A stretch of 64,000 nucleotides of DNA from Candidatus Peribacteria bacterium (GCA_943357175.1 CALRGE010000005.1:30830-94829); one strand, 5' to 3'; positions 25,258-35,172 are shown, counted from the stretch's first letter. Made by a program: numbers and translations. Notes: generated from the letters alone by a model not told the origin.

Positions 25258-27315
25258 ATGAACATTCCATTTATAGCCATTGGAGCAAGTATTTTATCAT
25301 TGCTCTGGGCAGTCGCGTTAATCGTATCGGTACTTAATAAAAAGACAGGCGACCAAACAATGCAAGACATTGCAAATGCCATTCAAGAAGGCGCAATGGC
25401 TTACTTAAACCGTCAGTTCAAAACAATCGCAGTTTTCGCAATTATTATTTTCTTGATTTTAGGCTTCGCATTACCTGCAAACGGATTCTTAATCGCAACC
25501 GGATTCTTGGTTGGAGCGGTTTTCTCAGCACTTGCCGGATACATTGGTATGGGCGTGGCTGTTAGAGCAAACATCAGAACAGCCGCAGCCGCAAAAGATG
25601 GGCTAGCACCTGCACTTAACATCGCCTTCAGAGGTGGTGCAGTAACAGGTTTAGCAGTAGTTGGATTGGCACTTCTTGGTGTTGCAGGTTTATATTGGTT
25701 GTTTGTGAACTCATTCGGTCTTTCAGTTTCTGAAGCACCTGGAGTTTTGATTGGATTCGGATTCGGAGCGTCTTTGATTTCTCTCTTCGCACGTGTTGGT
25801 GGAGGAATTTTCACAAAGGCCGCAGATGTTGGAGCTGATCTTGTTGGTAAAGTTGAAAAAGGAATTCCTGAAGACGATCCAAGAAACCCTGCAGTAATTG
25901 CAGATAACGTTGGTGACAACGTGGGAGATTGCGCCGGAATGGGTGCAGATTTATTCGAAACTTATGCAGTGACTTTAATTGCAGCCATGGTTTTGGCTGC
26001 TTCAACATTAACAGATAAAATCGGTCAGACTGGAATCGAATTTCCACTAGCACTTGGTTCTATTGCAGTTGTCTCTTCAATCCTAGGTATTTACTTTGTG
26101 AAACTTGGAGACGGTTCAAAAAACATCATGGCCGCTCTATATAAAGGAACACTCGCAACAGGAATTTTCTCAGGAATCGGTTTCTACTTCGCGACAAAAT
26201 ACATGATCAACGACATCAATATTTTCTTCGCAACAGTAGTAGGTTTAATTATCACTCTACTTATCAATATCGTTACTGAATATTACACATCTAAGGAATA
26301 CAGCCCAGTTCGTTCAATCGCAAAATCTTCTGAAACAGGTGCAGGAACAAACTTAATTACAGGTCTTGGAGTTGGAATGCAGTCAACTTTCCCAATGGTT
26401 TTAATTATCATCGGTGGAATTTTTGCAGCTTACTGGCTTGGTGATCATTCAGTTCTACAAAGCGGAATTTATGGAATTGCTGTTGCTGCAGTAGCCATGC
26501 TTTCAACAACAGGAATGGTTATCGCTATGGATTCATATGGACCGATCACAGACAATGCAGGTGGTATTGCAGAAATGTCAAAACTTTCAGCTTCAGTTCG
26601 TGAGAATACAGATCTACTTGATTCTGTTGGTAACACAACAAAAGCAGTAACAAAAGGTTACGCAATTGCATCAGCTGCACTTGCCGCTCTAGTACTTTTC
26701 CAAGCATACGGTGAAGAATTAATGAAACACTCAACAAAAGAATTTATTTTTGACATCGCAGATTACAGAGTTATTATCGGTCTATTTATAGGAGGTGTTC
26801 TTCCTTTCCTATTCTCATCATTCTTGATGGGTGCAGTTGGCCGAGCAGCGTTCAGCATTGTTGAAGAAGTTAGAAGACAGTTCCGTGAAATCAAAGGAAT
26901 TATGGAAGGAAAAGCAAAGCCTGAATACAGCACTTGTGTGGATATTGTTACAAAGGCCGCATTGAAAGAAATGGTGATGCCTGGAGTAATCGCAGTTGCT
27001 TCCCCAATTCTAGTTGGATTCATTCTTGGGCCTCTTGCTCTTGGTGGTCTACTTGGTGGAGTTATCATCACAGGTCTTCTAATGGCAATCAATATGAGCA
27101 ATGCCGGTGGAGCTTGGGACAATGCAAAGAAATACGTTGAAGATGGAAACCACGGTGGAAAAGGTTCAGTTGCTCACCATGCAGCAGTTGTTGGTGACAC
27201 AGTTGGTGATCCTTACAAAGACACAGCTGGTCCTGCCCTAAACGCACTCATCAAAGTTATAAACACTATCGCTTTGATCATTGCTCCAATTATCGCAACA
27301 AAGTCATTGATGTAA
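25258..27315 (+). CDS. hppA: Membrane-bound proton-translocating pyrophosphatase, K+-independent type
   Basis: Uses pyrophosphate hydrolysis to pump H+ across the cytoplasmic membrane. About 16 hydrophobic helices over 685 aa. The catalytic block [19 protein letters not shown] starts near residue 216, and the second conserved acidic loop is [16 protein letters not shown] near the C-terminus. The block [13 protein letters not shown] has Lys near residue 462, where K+-dependent enzymes have Ala, so this should be the K+-independent H+ pump. In an organism with limited respiration this pump can save energy as proton motive force; that is inference. Single gene with own promoter and terminator. 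Confidence 0.95.
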   Translation: MNIPFIAIGASILSLLWAVALIVSVLNKKTGDQTMQDIANAIQEGAMAYLNRQFKTIAVFAIIIFLILGFALPANGFLIATGFLVGAVFSALAGYIGMGVAVRANIRTAAAAKDGLAPALNIAFRGGAVTGLAVVGLALLGVAGLYWLFVNSFGLSVSEAPGVLIGFGFGASLISLFARVGGGIFTKAADVGADLVGKVEKGIPEDDPRNPAVIADNVGDNVGDCAGMGADLFETYAVTLIAAMVLAASTLTDKIGQTGIEFPLALGSIAVVSSILGIYFVKLGDGSKNIMAALYKGTLATGIFSGIGFYFATKYMINDINIFFATVVGLIITLLINIVTEYYTSKEYSPVRSIAKSSETGAGTNLITGLGVGMQSTFPMVLIIIGGIFAAYWLGDHSVLQSGIYGIAVAAVAMLSTTGMVIAMDSYGPITDNAGGIAEMSKLSASVRENTDLLDSVGNTTKAVTKGYAIASAALAALVLFQAYGEELMKHSTKEFIFDIADYRVIIGLFIGGVLPFLFSSFLMGAVGRAAFSIVEEVRRQFREIKGIMEGKAKPEYSTCVDIVTKAALKEMVMPGVIAVASPILVGFILGPLALGGLLGGVIITGLLMAINMSNAGGAWDNAKKYVEDGNHGGKGSVAHHAAVVGDTVGDPYKDTAGPALNALIKVINTIALIIAPIIATKSLM

Positions 27316-27359
27316 CAGCCACCAGCGACTTCAGTCGCCATCACTAAGAAAGAAGCAAC

Positions 27360-27388
27360 AAAGCGCCCGCAGAAATGTGGGTGCTTTT
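27360..27388. terminator. Intrinsic terminator of hppA
   Basis: AAGCGCCCGCA-GAAA-TGTGGGTGCTTTT: stem with G-U pairs, GAAA loop and T-run, 45 bp after the hppA stop. It ends at the stop codon of the convergent deacetylase gene. Confidence 0.75.
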
Positions 27389-29159
27389 AGTTCACCGCGC
27401 TACTCATGCGCAATTCTTGTTGGCGCAATAACAAGTAAGTTGCAAAAGCCGCTCCTTCCGGAGTATCAAGAATTTTCTTCGTACTCTCTCGATCAATATC
27501 TTCACCCAAGATCAAACTAAAAAGTACTTTCATTGTATCGATATTAACCTGCGTTAAACCTTTCGTATTGATTCCGTACTGTAAAATATCAGCTTCTTTT
27601 TGAAATCCAAGAAGTCTAAATGGCAACTGAATATCAGTACCAATCGTAAAACCGGAAACACTATCAGCAAGTCCCTCTACTTCACCTTTGCCAAAAAACC
27701 ATTCATCGACTGAATTTTTCATTCCACTCTCCAGTAGCGCAGTTGCCAAAATTCTTGCTGAACTTTGCTCATCCAAAGCATTTCCACGCAAATATTCTTG
27801 CATTTTAATATAGCTGCTAATGTTATCAGGTTCTATATGAAGACCAGCAAATCGGTAATTCGAAAGAAAATTTTCATCTAAACCACCGTTACAAATAATA
27901 TCATTAGCAATTTTCTTTACTTGGAGACCACGATTAGCAAAAGTAACCTCCTTTTTTTCAAAAGTTTTTTCATCTGGTAGTTTCAAATCAAGTTCAGTAA
28001 GTACTAAATTCGGACTTCTAAAATTATCATTGTTATATTTAGCCACCCAAGCCAAGCGAGATTGAGCCCCAAAAAATCCATCTGCAATTTGCCCATCAAA
28101 TTGACTTTGAACTACACCAGCCCACTCAACATCTAAACCGTTCAAATAACTTGAATCCAAAAGAATTTGTCCTGTAGAACCTATTGGAAAGCTTGATGAA
28201 ATCAACGGAGAACCACCATTAATATTTTGTAGTAATTTTTTATATCCTGCAATTTCCTGAGCTCGTTCTGGAACTAAGATTGAAAGATAAATCCCTGACC
28301 ACATGTCTAGAAATTCAGCAAAACTTCCGGAATCTACTCCTGTTTGAGATTGAGAATGGTAAAGAATATCAGATGGCCGTTGATAATTCGAAGCACGAAT
28401 TGCTTTGCCAATCATATGATCACCTCGGACTTCAGAATCTTTCTCCCAATCAAATGAAGAAAAAGACCAGTTTCTCGCTTCCGCACCATGTTCCCGCGTA
28501 GCCTCAACAAAAGGACGATCGCTAGAAATTCCCGCACCGTAAGGAGGGCGAACATGTTTAACTTTATAATTTGGATTAGCAGTAAGAACTTCAATCATCC
28601 ATTCAAAAAATTCAAGATCTGAGGAGAAAACTTCAGAAGACATATTTTGCATGTGTGCAGGACTATTAACATCTTGATGTTGCATACCATGAAAACCGAT
28701 TTCATAACCATTCTCCAAAACCTTTTTTGCAATTTCAATACTCTTAGCATCCGCAACTGACAATAAATACTCTTCTCTACTCAAATCTCCACGATTTTCA
28801 TCAATCCAATTCATCCACTCACCTGGTTCAGGTGACCCACCGTTAATAAACTTTCCACCAATGTAATAAAAAATAACGTTCTGAAAATGCAAATTCTCAA
28901 CAGACTGAATCAATTTCAAATCATTTTCATTAGGACCGTCGTCAAAAGTCGGCGTTACAAAACTTAATGGATTTGAAACAGCATCAGGCCATTCAACACG
29001 ACTCACAATCTCCAAAGGAGCAGATTTAAAACCGTCAATTTTAAAAACTTCTTCAATTTTCTGATGAGTATTTTCACAATCAAGTAAAAATGGCTTTCTC
29101 TCAGGACCAGAATCCAAAGTAAGAAGACTGGCCATTGCAAGCATACGAACTTTGTTCAT
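27387..29159 (-). CDS. Polysaccharide deacetylase (NodB domain) protein, 590 aa
   Basis: Likely removes acetyl groups from peptidoglycan or another surface glycan. NodB motifs are in order: TFDDGPN (catalytic and metal Asp), HGMQH (metal His pair), VRPPYG. The remaining about 330 residues do not match a family I know. The N-terminus MNKVRMLAMASLLTL looks like a weak export signal. Upstream frame extension to 29189 would overlap the GH3 gene; the ATG at 29159 sits directly after that gene's stop (TAATATG) and is preferred. Second gene of a two-gene cell-wall unit. Confidence 0.85.
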   Translation of the reverse strand: MNKVRMLAMASLLTLDSGPERKPFLLDCENTHQKIEEVFKIDGFKSAPLEIVSRVEWPDAVSNPLSFVTPTFDDGPNENDLKLIQSVENLHFQNVIFYYIGGKFINGGSPEPGEWMNWIDENRGDLSREEYLLSVADAKSIEIAKKVLENGYEIGFHGMQHQDVNSPAHMQNMSSEVFSSDLEFFEWMIEVLTANPNYKVKHVRPPYGAGISSDRPFVEATREHGAEARNWSFSSFDWEKDSEVRGDHMIGKAIRASNYQRPSDILYHSQSQTGVDSGSFAEFLDMWSGIYLSILVPERAQEIAGYKKLLQNINGGSPLISSSFPIGSTGQILLDSSYLNGLDVEWAGVVQSQFDGQIADGFFGAQSRLAWVAKYNNDNFRSPNLVLTELDLKLPDEKTFEKKEVTFANRGLQVKKIANDIICNGGLDENFLSNYRFAGLHIEPDNISSYIKMQEYLRGNALDEQSSARILATALLESGMKNSVDEWFFGKGEVEGLADSVSGFTIGTDIQLPFRLLGFQKEADILQYGINTKGLTQVNIDTMKVLFSLILGEDIDRESTKKILDTPEGAAFATYLLLRQQELRMSSAVN

Positions 29160-29160
29160 A

Positions 29161-30723
29161 TTATTTTTCAGATAAATACTCTTTCGCACGATTCACGTAA
29201 TAACCATCATCCGTCTTCTCAAGCAAACCTATTTTAACTTTAAGTTCAAGAACTTGCTTTACTCGTGCATCAATATCTTCCATGCTCATTTCACCCTTTT
29301 CAATAGCCACTTCAACAGTGGCAGCAATCTGATCTAAGTCACCGCTATTATGAAGCAACATTGGCATAGTCGCACCTGCCATAAATGCATTTTGAAAAAG
29401 GAAACCAGGGTTATTACATCCATCCTTTTTACTATAATTCTGTATAGCACCCATACTTAAATCATCAGTCCAAACTACTCCATCAAAACCAAGTACATTT
29501 CGCAATCTATGTTGGATTACGTCAGAACTAAGTGTCCCTGGAGTATTTGTATCCATAAAACTCAATGCATGCCCAACCATTATTCCATCAACAGGATTCA
29601 TAGTTGTAAATTTACTAGCATCAACTCCGAAATCATGATTTTCAAGCTTAGCAACACGTGCATCAACAAAGAACCTATCAAGAGGATAATAATTTGGTAT
29701 ACCTTCAGTAAACAATCTTCCTACTATTGCATCTTTAAAAGGAAGAAAACTCCCGTCCTTTTTATCCATTCCAGAAATCGTTTGTTCCTCAACTGCATGT
29801 GGATTAACATCCATTTTTCCAGTTCCGGCAAAATGCTTTGGTACCAAAAGAACTCCATTTTGTAATTGGAATCCTTTTTGAAAATGGAATGCCAAAACTC
29901 TCACTGTATGAATTTTATCACTATACGTCTCATCATTTTTTTCCATAAAATTAAGCCCATCTTTATCCTCAACCAAATCCATAACTGGACCAAAATCAAC
30001 AGTGATTCCAATATGACGGCAAAGTTTTGCAATCGCAGCACCATATTTTTCCATATCAAGCCGAAAAGCTATTTTTTCTTTATCTGTTTTAAGACTTTCA
30101 AAAAGTCGCCCCAAATCTTCTTGAGCTGGCAGTTCAATATTATTAGCTTTTGCAAGTAGAATAAAACGCATCGGAACTCCAAATTTATAAGCTTCGTCAT
30201 AAGTAATCCCTAAATGCTTTGTATATCCACCAACAATATCCATTGAAGTGAACGGTGGAATTTTACTCTTAGCCATAATTTCATACATACTTAATTGTGC
30301 CTCCTCAACTGTACGAGCATCTGACCGAAAAATATGTACACCGCCAATATTTTCATCAGATTTAAGATCATCAGTTATCCAATCGGTGAAATTTATTGGC
30401 AGTGGCACTTTACGATGATTTACTACGCGATCAATTGTATCGTCAATCTTTGAGTCATATGCGGAACCATGAAGAAGTTGTGCAATCTTTTCTCTTAAAC
30501 TTAACTCTGCAATTGAGAATTTTTCTCCATCATGAGGAAAATCAATCTCATCACTCGACTCACGATTACAAGAATACATTGCAAGAAAAACAGATGTATT
30601 AAATGCCGAAACTAATGCCGATATATTAAAAGCTGCAAATACTTGCAATCCATTCTTAAGCAAATTTAATCCAACTTTTTTAAGTTTATCTCTACTCTCG
30701 GCTTGTCTATTAATACGCTCCAT
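29161..30723 (-). CDS. Glycoside hydrolase family 3, NagZ-like, membrane-anchored (520 aa)
   Basis: Predicted beta-N-acetylhexosaminidase-type enzyme acting on wall glycans. GH3 features: VDFGPVMDLVED, a KHFAGTG loop, GIMVGHALSFMD, and the nucleophile block FDGVVWTDDLSMGAI. The canonical catalytic loop KHFPGHGD-T-x-x-DSH reads KHFAGTGKMDVNPH: the His is kept, but the dyad Asp aligns with Asn. A hydrophobic N-terminal segment (residues 25-50, ending near FLAMYSC) suggests a membrane anchor or signal. Frame extends to TTG 30729, but ATG 30723 is natural. Strong promoter at 30742-30770; followed by the deacetylase gene. Confidence 0.85.
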   Translation of the reverse strand: MERINRQAESRDKLKKVGLNLLKNGLQVFAAFNISALVSAFNTSVFLAMYSCNRESSDEIDFPHDGEKFSIAELSLREKIAQLLHGSAYDSKIDDTIDRVVNHRKVPLPINFTDWITDDLKSDENIGGVHIFRSDARTVEEAQLSMYEIMAKSKIPPFTSMDIVGGYTKHLGITYDEAYKFGVPMRFILLAKANNIELPAQEDLGRLFESLKTDKEKIAFRLDMEKYGAAIAKLCRHIGITVDFGPVMDLVEDKDGLNFMEKNDETYSDKIHTVRVLAFHFQKGFQLQNGVLLVPKHFAGTGKMDVNPHAVEEQTISGMDKKDGSFLPFKDAIVGRLFTEGIPNYYPLDRFFVDARVAKLENHDFGVDASKFTTMNPVDGIMVGHALSFMDTNTPGTLSSDVIQHRLRNVLGFDGVVWTDDLSMGAIQNYSKKDGCNNPGFLFQNAFMAGATMPMLLHNSGDLDQIAATVEVAIEKGEMSMEDIDARVKQVLELKVKIGLLEKTDDGYYVNRAKEYLSEK

Positions 30724-30741
30724 AATCAAATAATTTATCTG

Positions 30742-30770
30742 ACTATAGAACTATTCCTTTAATTTGTCAA
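30742..30770 (-). promoter_or_regulatory. Promoter of the GH3-deacetylase unit
   Basis: Minus strand: TTGACA (30765-30770), 17-bp spacer, TATAGT (30742-30747). One of the best consensus promoters in the window. Confidence 0.75.
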
Positions 30771-30790
30771 GGCAGTGCCCTTCACTAAAC

Positions 30791-31546
30791 TTATTTAACC
30801 GATTCAGTGATTTCCGGGTAGTGCTTTAAAATCCAAGCAAAATTATACAAGTATCGACTATGAATATCAGACTTACCAACTGCATCACGAACGGGTTTTA
30901 ACTCTTCTTTACGCGCACCAATACTATTAAGATTTCTTCCAGCACGAGACAATGAAATTTCCAAACCTTTTAAAGAAGCTGCGAGATGCATTTTTTCACT
31001 TTCATCAAGGCTCTCAATACCTTTCGCAGATAAAAACCTTATAATAGACAACAGTGTCTTTGCCTGATTTATTCTTCCATTCAAAGTAGTTTCAGCAATT
31101 TCCTCATTTGTAGTTCCTAAAACTGGATATGCTCTCGATCTCCAATCTCCCATTTGTTCACCTTCATTCATAGCCACAACATTCTGTAGGAAACTCTCCA
31201 TCTTCCAAATTTCATGATCCACATCTATTCGAGTAGAATTTGTACGAGCTAATTGAAGATATTTACCAGCTTCGCCCTTTTTACCTTCTGTCTGGATTTC
31301 ATATAATTCTTTTACATTTGCATCATGCAGATCAGCCAAAGAATCCAAAGAAAAGATGTCTTTAAATAATTCCTCAACTTGATCTCTTACCAATCCACGT
31401 TGAGCACTAAGTCTTATTTCAATCTTTCTTCTTTCAATATCAGCAAGTACATCATCTCTGGGTACGCCTTCATATACTCTTTTCCTACTCTGCATGCGAG
31501 GCGAAGCTCCTTGCTCATATGAATCTAACCAACCATCCGTAAGCAT
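30791..31546 (-). CDS. Hypothetical helical protein (251 aa)
   Basis: Starts MLTDGWLDSYEQGASPRMQS; charged, predicted nearly all-helical, with no signal or membrane segment (for example RRKIEIRLSAQRGLVRDQVE and LAASLKGLEISLSRAGRNLN). No family recognised. The frame is open to a TTG at 31564, but ATG 31546 fits the promoter TTGCTA-16-TAAAAT (31576-31603). It lies upstream of the GH3 gene on the same strand but with its own promoter in between. Confidence 0.65.
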   Translation of the reverse strand: MLTDGWLDSYEQGASPRMQSRKRVYEGVPRDDVLADIERRKIEIRLSAQRGLVRDQVEELFKDIFSLDSLADLHDANVKELYEIQTEGKKGEAGKYLQLARTNSTRIDVDHEIWKMESFLQNVVAMNEGEQMGDWRSRAYPVLGTTNEEIAETTLNGRINQAKTLLSIIRFLSAKGIESLDESEKMHLAASLKGLEISLSRAGRNLNSIGARKEELKPVRDAVGKSDIHSRYLYNFAWILKHYPEITESVK

Positions 31547-31575
31547 AAATAAGATATTATCCAAATAATAAAATT

Positions 31576-31603
31576 ATTTTACATAAAACTAACATTTTAG
31601 CAA
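31576..31603 (-). promoter_or_regulatory. Candidate promoter of the 251-aa gene
   Basis: Minus strand: TTGCTA (31598-31603), 16-bp spacer, TAAAAT (31576-31581). Confidence 0.45.
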
Positions 31604-31613
31604 GCAAGCATAC

Positions 31614-31642
31614 TTGCCGACCTACACCATTTCCCATACACT
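31614..31642 (+). promoter_or_regulatory. Candidate promoter of the 78-aa gene
   Basis: TTGCCG (31614-31619), 17-bp spacer, TACACT (31637-31642), 20 bp before the ATG at 31663. Confidence 0.45.
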
Positions 31643-31662
31643 GACCTCCACTCCAAAAAACA

Positions 31663-31899
31663 ATGTTCAATCCACTCAAATATCAATATTTGGCCAATTT
31701 TCTCCAAAAAGAAGATGGCATCGCCGAACTATCTCTGAAACTGGGAGCGAAAGAACATACACTAAAAATTCCGGCAGATTTTTTACCAAAAGAACTAGAA
31801 CCAGGGCATGAATTTATTTTGAAAATGATACCTGCGGACTCAGCAAAAACAAACGACTATGAAACGATGAGAAAGATACTTGAAGACTTAATAAATTAA
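31663..31899 (+). CDS. Small hypothetical protein (78 aa)
   Basis: Starts MFNPLKYQYLANFLQKEDGI; a compact alpha/beta pattern with a beta-rich middle (IAELSLKLGAKEHTLKIPAD, EFILKMIPAD) and a helical end. No family recognised. Convergent with rplY, overlapping its end by 4 bp. The promoter and balanced codon content support a real gene. Confidence 0.6.
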   Translation: MFNPLKYQYLANFLQKEDGIAELSLKLGAKEHTLKIPADFLPKELEPGHEFILKMIPADSAKTNDYETMRKILEDLIN

Positions 31900-32558
31900 T
31901 CCTTCTTTTCTTTCTTTTCAGGAGCATCAGCTCCTTCTTCAACCTTCTTTTCAGAAGTAACCTCAATCTTAGATAGATCAACTGGTTCCGCTGGAGCTTC
32001 TTCTTCAGCTTTTTGCTGAGCTACAGTAGCAACAGTCAATTCTGCGTCTGTAATAAGAGTGATTCTTTCTGGAAGTTTGATGTCACTAACGTGAAGTGAA
32101 GCGTTGAAATCAACAAGTGTCTCAACATTCAATATCAATTCGTGAATCAAATCAGCTGGAAGACATTTAATTTCAATCTCATGAATACTCTGAACTAAAG
32201 TCCCCTGTAATTCTTTAACTGCAGGTGCAGTTCCTTCAAGTTTAACCTTAACACGAGTGTTAATTGCCTGATCCATCTTAATGTTGATGAACTCAACATG
32301 AGTAATATCATCTGAAACTGGATGATAATCAACGTGGTGAATCAAAACTTTCTTCTTAGAACCATCAATATCTAAATCAATAATAGTATTCTGACCTGCA
32401 CTTTTGTAAGCTCTTCTAATATCTCCGTAAGCCATCTGCAAGCTAAGATTTTCAACTCCACGACCATAAAATTCAGCAGGAACCAACTTCACTCTTCTAA
32501 GAGTGTTTGCTCTAGCTTTTGGGTCTCGCTTCTGTGCTTTCAATACTATTGTATCCAT
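31896..32558 (-). CDS. rplY: 50S ribosomal protein L25 (Ctc type)
   Basis: Binds 5S rRNA in the large subunit. The long CTC-type form has an N-terminal L25 domain (LKAQKRDPKARANTLRR, VPAEFYGRG, HHVDYHPVSDDITHVEFI) and a C-terminal beta domain (RVKVKLEGTAPAVKELQGTL, CLPADLIHELILNVETL). It ends in an acidic Lys/Glu tail of about 40 residues. 220 aa, normal for the long form. Promoter TTGCAC-17-TAGAAT lies at 32581-32609. Divergent from ybaB. Confidence 0.95.
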   Translation of the reverse strand: MDTIVLKAQKRDPKARANTLRRVKLVPAEFYGRGVENLSLQMAYGDIRRAYKSAGQNTIIDLDIDGSKKKVLIHHVDYHPVSDDITHVEFINIKMDQAINTRVKVKLEGTAPAVKELQGTLVQSIHEIEIKCLPADLIHELILNVETLVDFNASLHVSDIKLPERITLITDAELTVATVAQQKAEEEAPAEPVDLSKIEVTSEKKVEEGADAPEKKEKKD

Positions 32559-32580
32559 ATATTTTTAAATTAGCGGGGTG

Positions 32581-32609
32581 ATTCTAGCTAACAGTCAATA
32601 GAAGTGCAA
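32581..32609 (-). promoter_or_regulatory. Promoter of rplY
   Basis: Minus strand: TTGCAC (32604-32609), 17-bp spacer, TAGAAT (32581-32586). Confidence 0.6.
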
Positions 32610-32616
32610 GCTAAAA

Positions 32617-32645
32617 TTTACAAGTAAAGTTCCGTCTGCTAAACT
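32617..32645 (+). promoter_or_regulatory. Promoter of ybaB-mltG
   Basis: TTTACA (32617-32622), 17-bp spacer, TAAACT (32640-32645). Same hexamers as before the lipoprotein gene at 13786. Confidence 0.6.
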
Positions 32646-32667
32646 GCAGCCACTTTAACAAAAAAAT

Positions 32668-32991
32668 ATGGGATTATTTGGACAAGCAAAAGACATGTAC
32701 CAGCTTCAAAAAAAGGCAAAACAGATTAAGAAAGACCTTGCAAACCTACATATAGAAGCGGAATTCGAAGGAGTAACTGTGATTATTAACGGTGAACAGG
32801 AAGTTATGGAAGTTCGGATTTCCGAGGAAATGATGAAGCCTGAGAACAAAATGAAACTTGAGAAGGCTCTTCTTACAGCATTCAACAAAGCAGTAAAGAA
32901 ATCACAAGAAATAGCAGCTGAGAGAATGCGAGATGTTATGGGAGATTTGGGTCTTCCAGGAATGGCAGGTGGAACTGATGCCGCAGCCTAA
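32668..32991 (+). CDS. ybaB: Nucleoid-associated protein YbaB/EbfC family
   Basis: Small dimeric DNA-binding protein. Typical pattern: an N-terminal helix (AKDMYQLQKKAKQIKKDL), a central sheet (AEFEGVTVIINGEQEVMEVRIS), a helical pair and the Gly/Met-rich end DLGLPGMAGG. 107 aa, normal. In many bacteria it sits with dnaX and recR; here it is followed by mltG with a one-base overlap (TAATG). Confidence 0.92.
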   Translation: MGLFGQAKDMYQLQKKAKQIKKDLANLHIEAEFEGVTVIINGEQEVMEVRISEEMMKPENKMKLEKALLTAFNKAVKKSQEIAAERMRDVMGDLGLPGMAGGTDAAA

Positions 32992-33992
32992 TGGAAAAAA
33001 GATTTCTTCAGCTAGGAGCGCTCGCGCTAATTTGCTTCAGCATTTGGCATTTTTGGGATCCTCTTTGGAAATACAATATAAATGAAGCAGTAGATAAAAA
33101 TAGCACAGAAAAACTTGTTTTTGAGGTAGAAAAAGGCGAATCAGCAAAGTCGATTGCAAACGGACTAGATGATAAAGATTTGTTGGTTGATTATCGCGCT
33201 TTTTTAAGAACTGTAAAAAGTGAAGAACTCGACAATAAACTTCGTTATGGAAAATTCGTTTTGAGTCAAAACATGACAACCAGAGAAATCGTAACTATTC
33301 TAACAACTCAAGGTACAGGTGAGCTTGCACTAACTATCAAAGAAGGTGCTACAATAGATGAAATAGATGGCCAGCTTGCAGAGCTTGGCCTAATAAAAGC
33401 CGGCGATTTCAGACTTTGCAGCTTTAATTGTGTCTTCACGTATGATTTTTTAGAAAACGACCGCAGTCTTGAGGGTTTTCTCTTCCCTGACACTTATTTT
33501 TTGGATAGTGCCAATTTTTCCTCTGAAACTTTGATCAATCAAATGCTCAGAAATTTCGATTCAAAATTTACCGAGCAAATGGAGGCAGATTTGGGAAATA
33601 GATCTATTAGAGATGTAATCAAAGTTGCTTCAATGGTTGAGAAGGAAGTGAATTATTCAACTCACCCAAATGATGCCCCACTTGTTGCCGGCATAATCTG
33701 GAAACGTCTCGACAATGATTGGACCCTGGGAATTGATGCAACGCTACTTTATATGGATTCTGATGGTAAACTTTCATCTGAAGATTTAGCATCAACAAGC
33801 CCATATAATACACGTGTTCAAAAAGGTCTAACTCCAACAGCCATTAGTAACCCAGGAATTGATGCAATTATCGCCGCAATTTACCCAAAAGATTCAGCCT
33901 ACTGGTTCTACCTGACAGCTACTGAAACCGGTGATACAATCTTTTCCACGACAAACGAAGAGCATGAGGCGAATAAGTCTCGTTACTTATAA
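32991..33992 (+). CDS. mltG: Endolytic transglycosylase MltG (YceG)
   Basis: Cuts nascent peptidoglycan strands in the membrane and so sets glycan length. One N-terminal membrane helix (residues 5-22), a LysM-like segment (FEVEKGESAKSIANGLDDKD), and the catalytic domain with EGFLFPDTY, VASMVEKEV (catalytic Glu near residue 218) and SPYNTRVQKGLTPTAISNPG. 333 aa, normal. Shares one base with the ybaB stop, so coupled. A strong hairpin follows its stop. Confidence 0.95.
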   Translation: MEKRFLQLGALALICFSIWHFWDPLWKYNINEAVDKNSTEKLVFEVEKGESAKSIANGLDDKDLLVDYRAFLRTVKSEELDNKLRYGKFVLSQNMTTREIVTILTTQGTGELALTIKEGATIDEIDGQLAELGLIKAGDFRLCSFNCVFTYDFLENDRSLEGFLFPDTYFLDSANFSSETLINQMLRNFDSKFTEQMEADLGNRSIRDVIKVASMVEKEVNYSTHPNDAPLVAGIIWKRLDNDWTLGIDATLLYMDSDGKLSSEDLASTSPYNTRVQKGLTPTAISNPGIDAIIAAIYPKDSAYWFYLTATETGDTIFSTTNEEHEANKSRYL

Positions 33993-34028
33993 AGAGGGTG
34001 AGGAATACAGGAAATATTCTCACCCTCT
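33993..34028. terminator. Hairpin between mltG and the FecR-like gene
   Basis: AGAGGGTGAG (33993-34002) pairs with CTCACCCTCT (34019-34028), with further pairing inside. On the minus strand it is followed by CTTTAT, so it best fits the end of the FecR-like gene. The U-run is weak in both directions. Confidence 0.6.
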
Positions 34029-35169
34029 AAAAGCTCGCATTCACCTTCACCACAACTGTGTTGCTCACCTTCCCTGCTGCATCATAAGCAATAACAGTAT
34101 AAGTATTATCACCAACTTTCAGGTTTTTATATTCTGCAGTTGCAACAAAGCGGAAACTTGAGCCACCGGATTTGAAACCTTGCAAAGTATAAGGTGAATT
34201 ATTCCCGTCCCATGTCACAGTTACTTTATCTGCAGTTCCATTAACAATTTCACCTTCAATTGCGAGGCCATTTTTTTCAATTGTAGCAGGTGAAATAGGT
34301 GAACTTACTGAAATCACCAATCCAGATAAAACTTCTCCAGTTGAAGCTACAGGTTCAACAATTTCCACAGGAGTCTCAACAATTGTAATAAGCTCATCAT
34401 TCACTTCAGAAGTACCAGAAGTCTGAAGAACTCCAGCTTTGACTAAAGTCCAAGTATAAAAAACATCGCCCAACAAGTCATCTGTAGAATTTTCGACAAG
34501 CGTTACAGATTCACGTGCCAACAAAGATGTCTGTTTTGAATCAGGCATTGCAATTTTTTGACCACTCTTCAAAATTGTATTTTCAATAACAACATCTTTA
34601 TCAAGCATTTGCGGATTTGCCTCTCCGTTCAAAACATAAATATACTCATTATCAGGAATATTTGAGGCAATATATTGAGTTTGCACAGATGCAATTTTCA
34701 TCACATCGGTTTTAACATTCAAAGTCATCTGGCCTTCTTCATTTGGAATTTGATTAACAAAAACTCGTCCATTTTTCAGCTCAAGTGTCAAAAAATCATT
34801 ATTATCTTCAGTCGATACATCAGAAAAAAGCAGAGTTGTTTTCTGGTCGAGTGTAATTTTACTACCATTATAGAAACTTAAAGTTGCATAACTATTTTCA
34901 GCGGTTTCAATTTTATCACCTTCCAGAATCATTTGAGAATTTGCTGCTGCGCCAGGGCTATCATCACCCCAAACAGTAACCAGAGCACTACCTTTATCTA
35001 TAGACAAAATCGCCTCATCACGTTTTTCATTTTTAGTATTGCTCGCCGATGTAAAACAGGATTTAAAGAAAATCGCAGAAATCACTAAGAAAATCATCAA
35101 CCAGAAAAACGAGGAAAATGTTTCCCGCTTTTTTTTCGGCTGATAACGTCTGTAATATGTGTAATTCAT
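34027..35169 (-). CDS. Membrane-anchored FecR-domain protein (380 aa)
   Basis: A basic N-terminus (YYRRYQPKKKRET) precedes a membrane helix (residues 20-37, FFWLMIFLVISAIFFKSC). Next comes a FecR-like beta domain (KGSALVTVWGDD, GDKIETAENSYATLSF, TLELKNGRVFVNQ), a linker, and a C-terminal Ig-like module (GLAIEGEIVNGTADKVTVTW, KVGDNTYTVIAYDAAGKVS). FecR domains in anti-sigma systems sense periplasmic signals, but here no sigma factor is adjacent. It starts 3 bp after the dnaA stop, so it is co-transcribed with dnaA, an unusual pairing. Likely a surface protein. Confidence 0.82.
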   Translation of the reverse strand: MNYTYYRRYQPKKKRETFSSFFWLMIFLVISAIFFKSCFTSASNTKNEKRDEAILSIDKGSALVTVWGDDSPGAAANSQMILEGDKIETAENSYATLSFYNGSKITLDQKTTLLFSDVSTEDNNDFLTLELKNGRVFVNQIPNEEGQMTLNVKTDVMKIASVQTQYIASNIPDNEYIYVLNGEANPQMLDKDVVIENTILKSGQKIAMPDSKQTSLLARESVTLVENSTDDLLGDVFYTWTLVKAGVLQTSGTSEVNDELITIVETPVEIVEPVASTGEVLSGLVISVSSPISPATIEKNGLAIEGEIVNGTADKVTVTWDGNNSPYTLQGFKSGGSSFRFVATAEYKNLKVGDNTYTVIAYDAAGKVSNTVVVKVNASF

Positions 35170-35172
35170 GCT

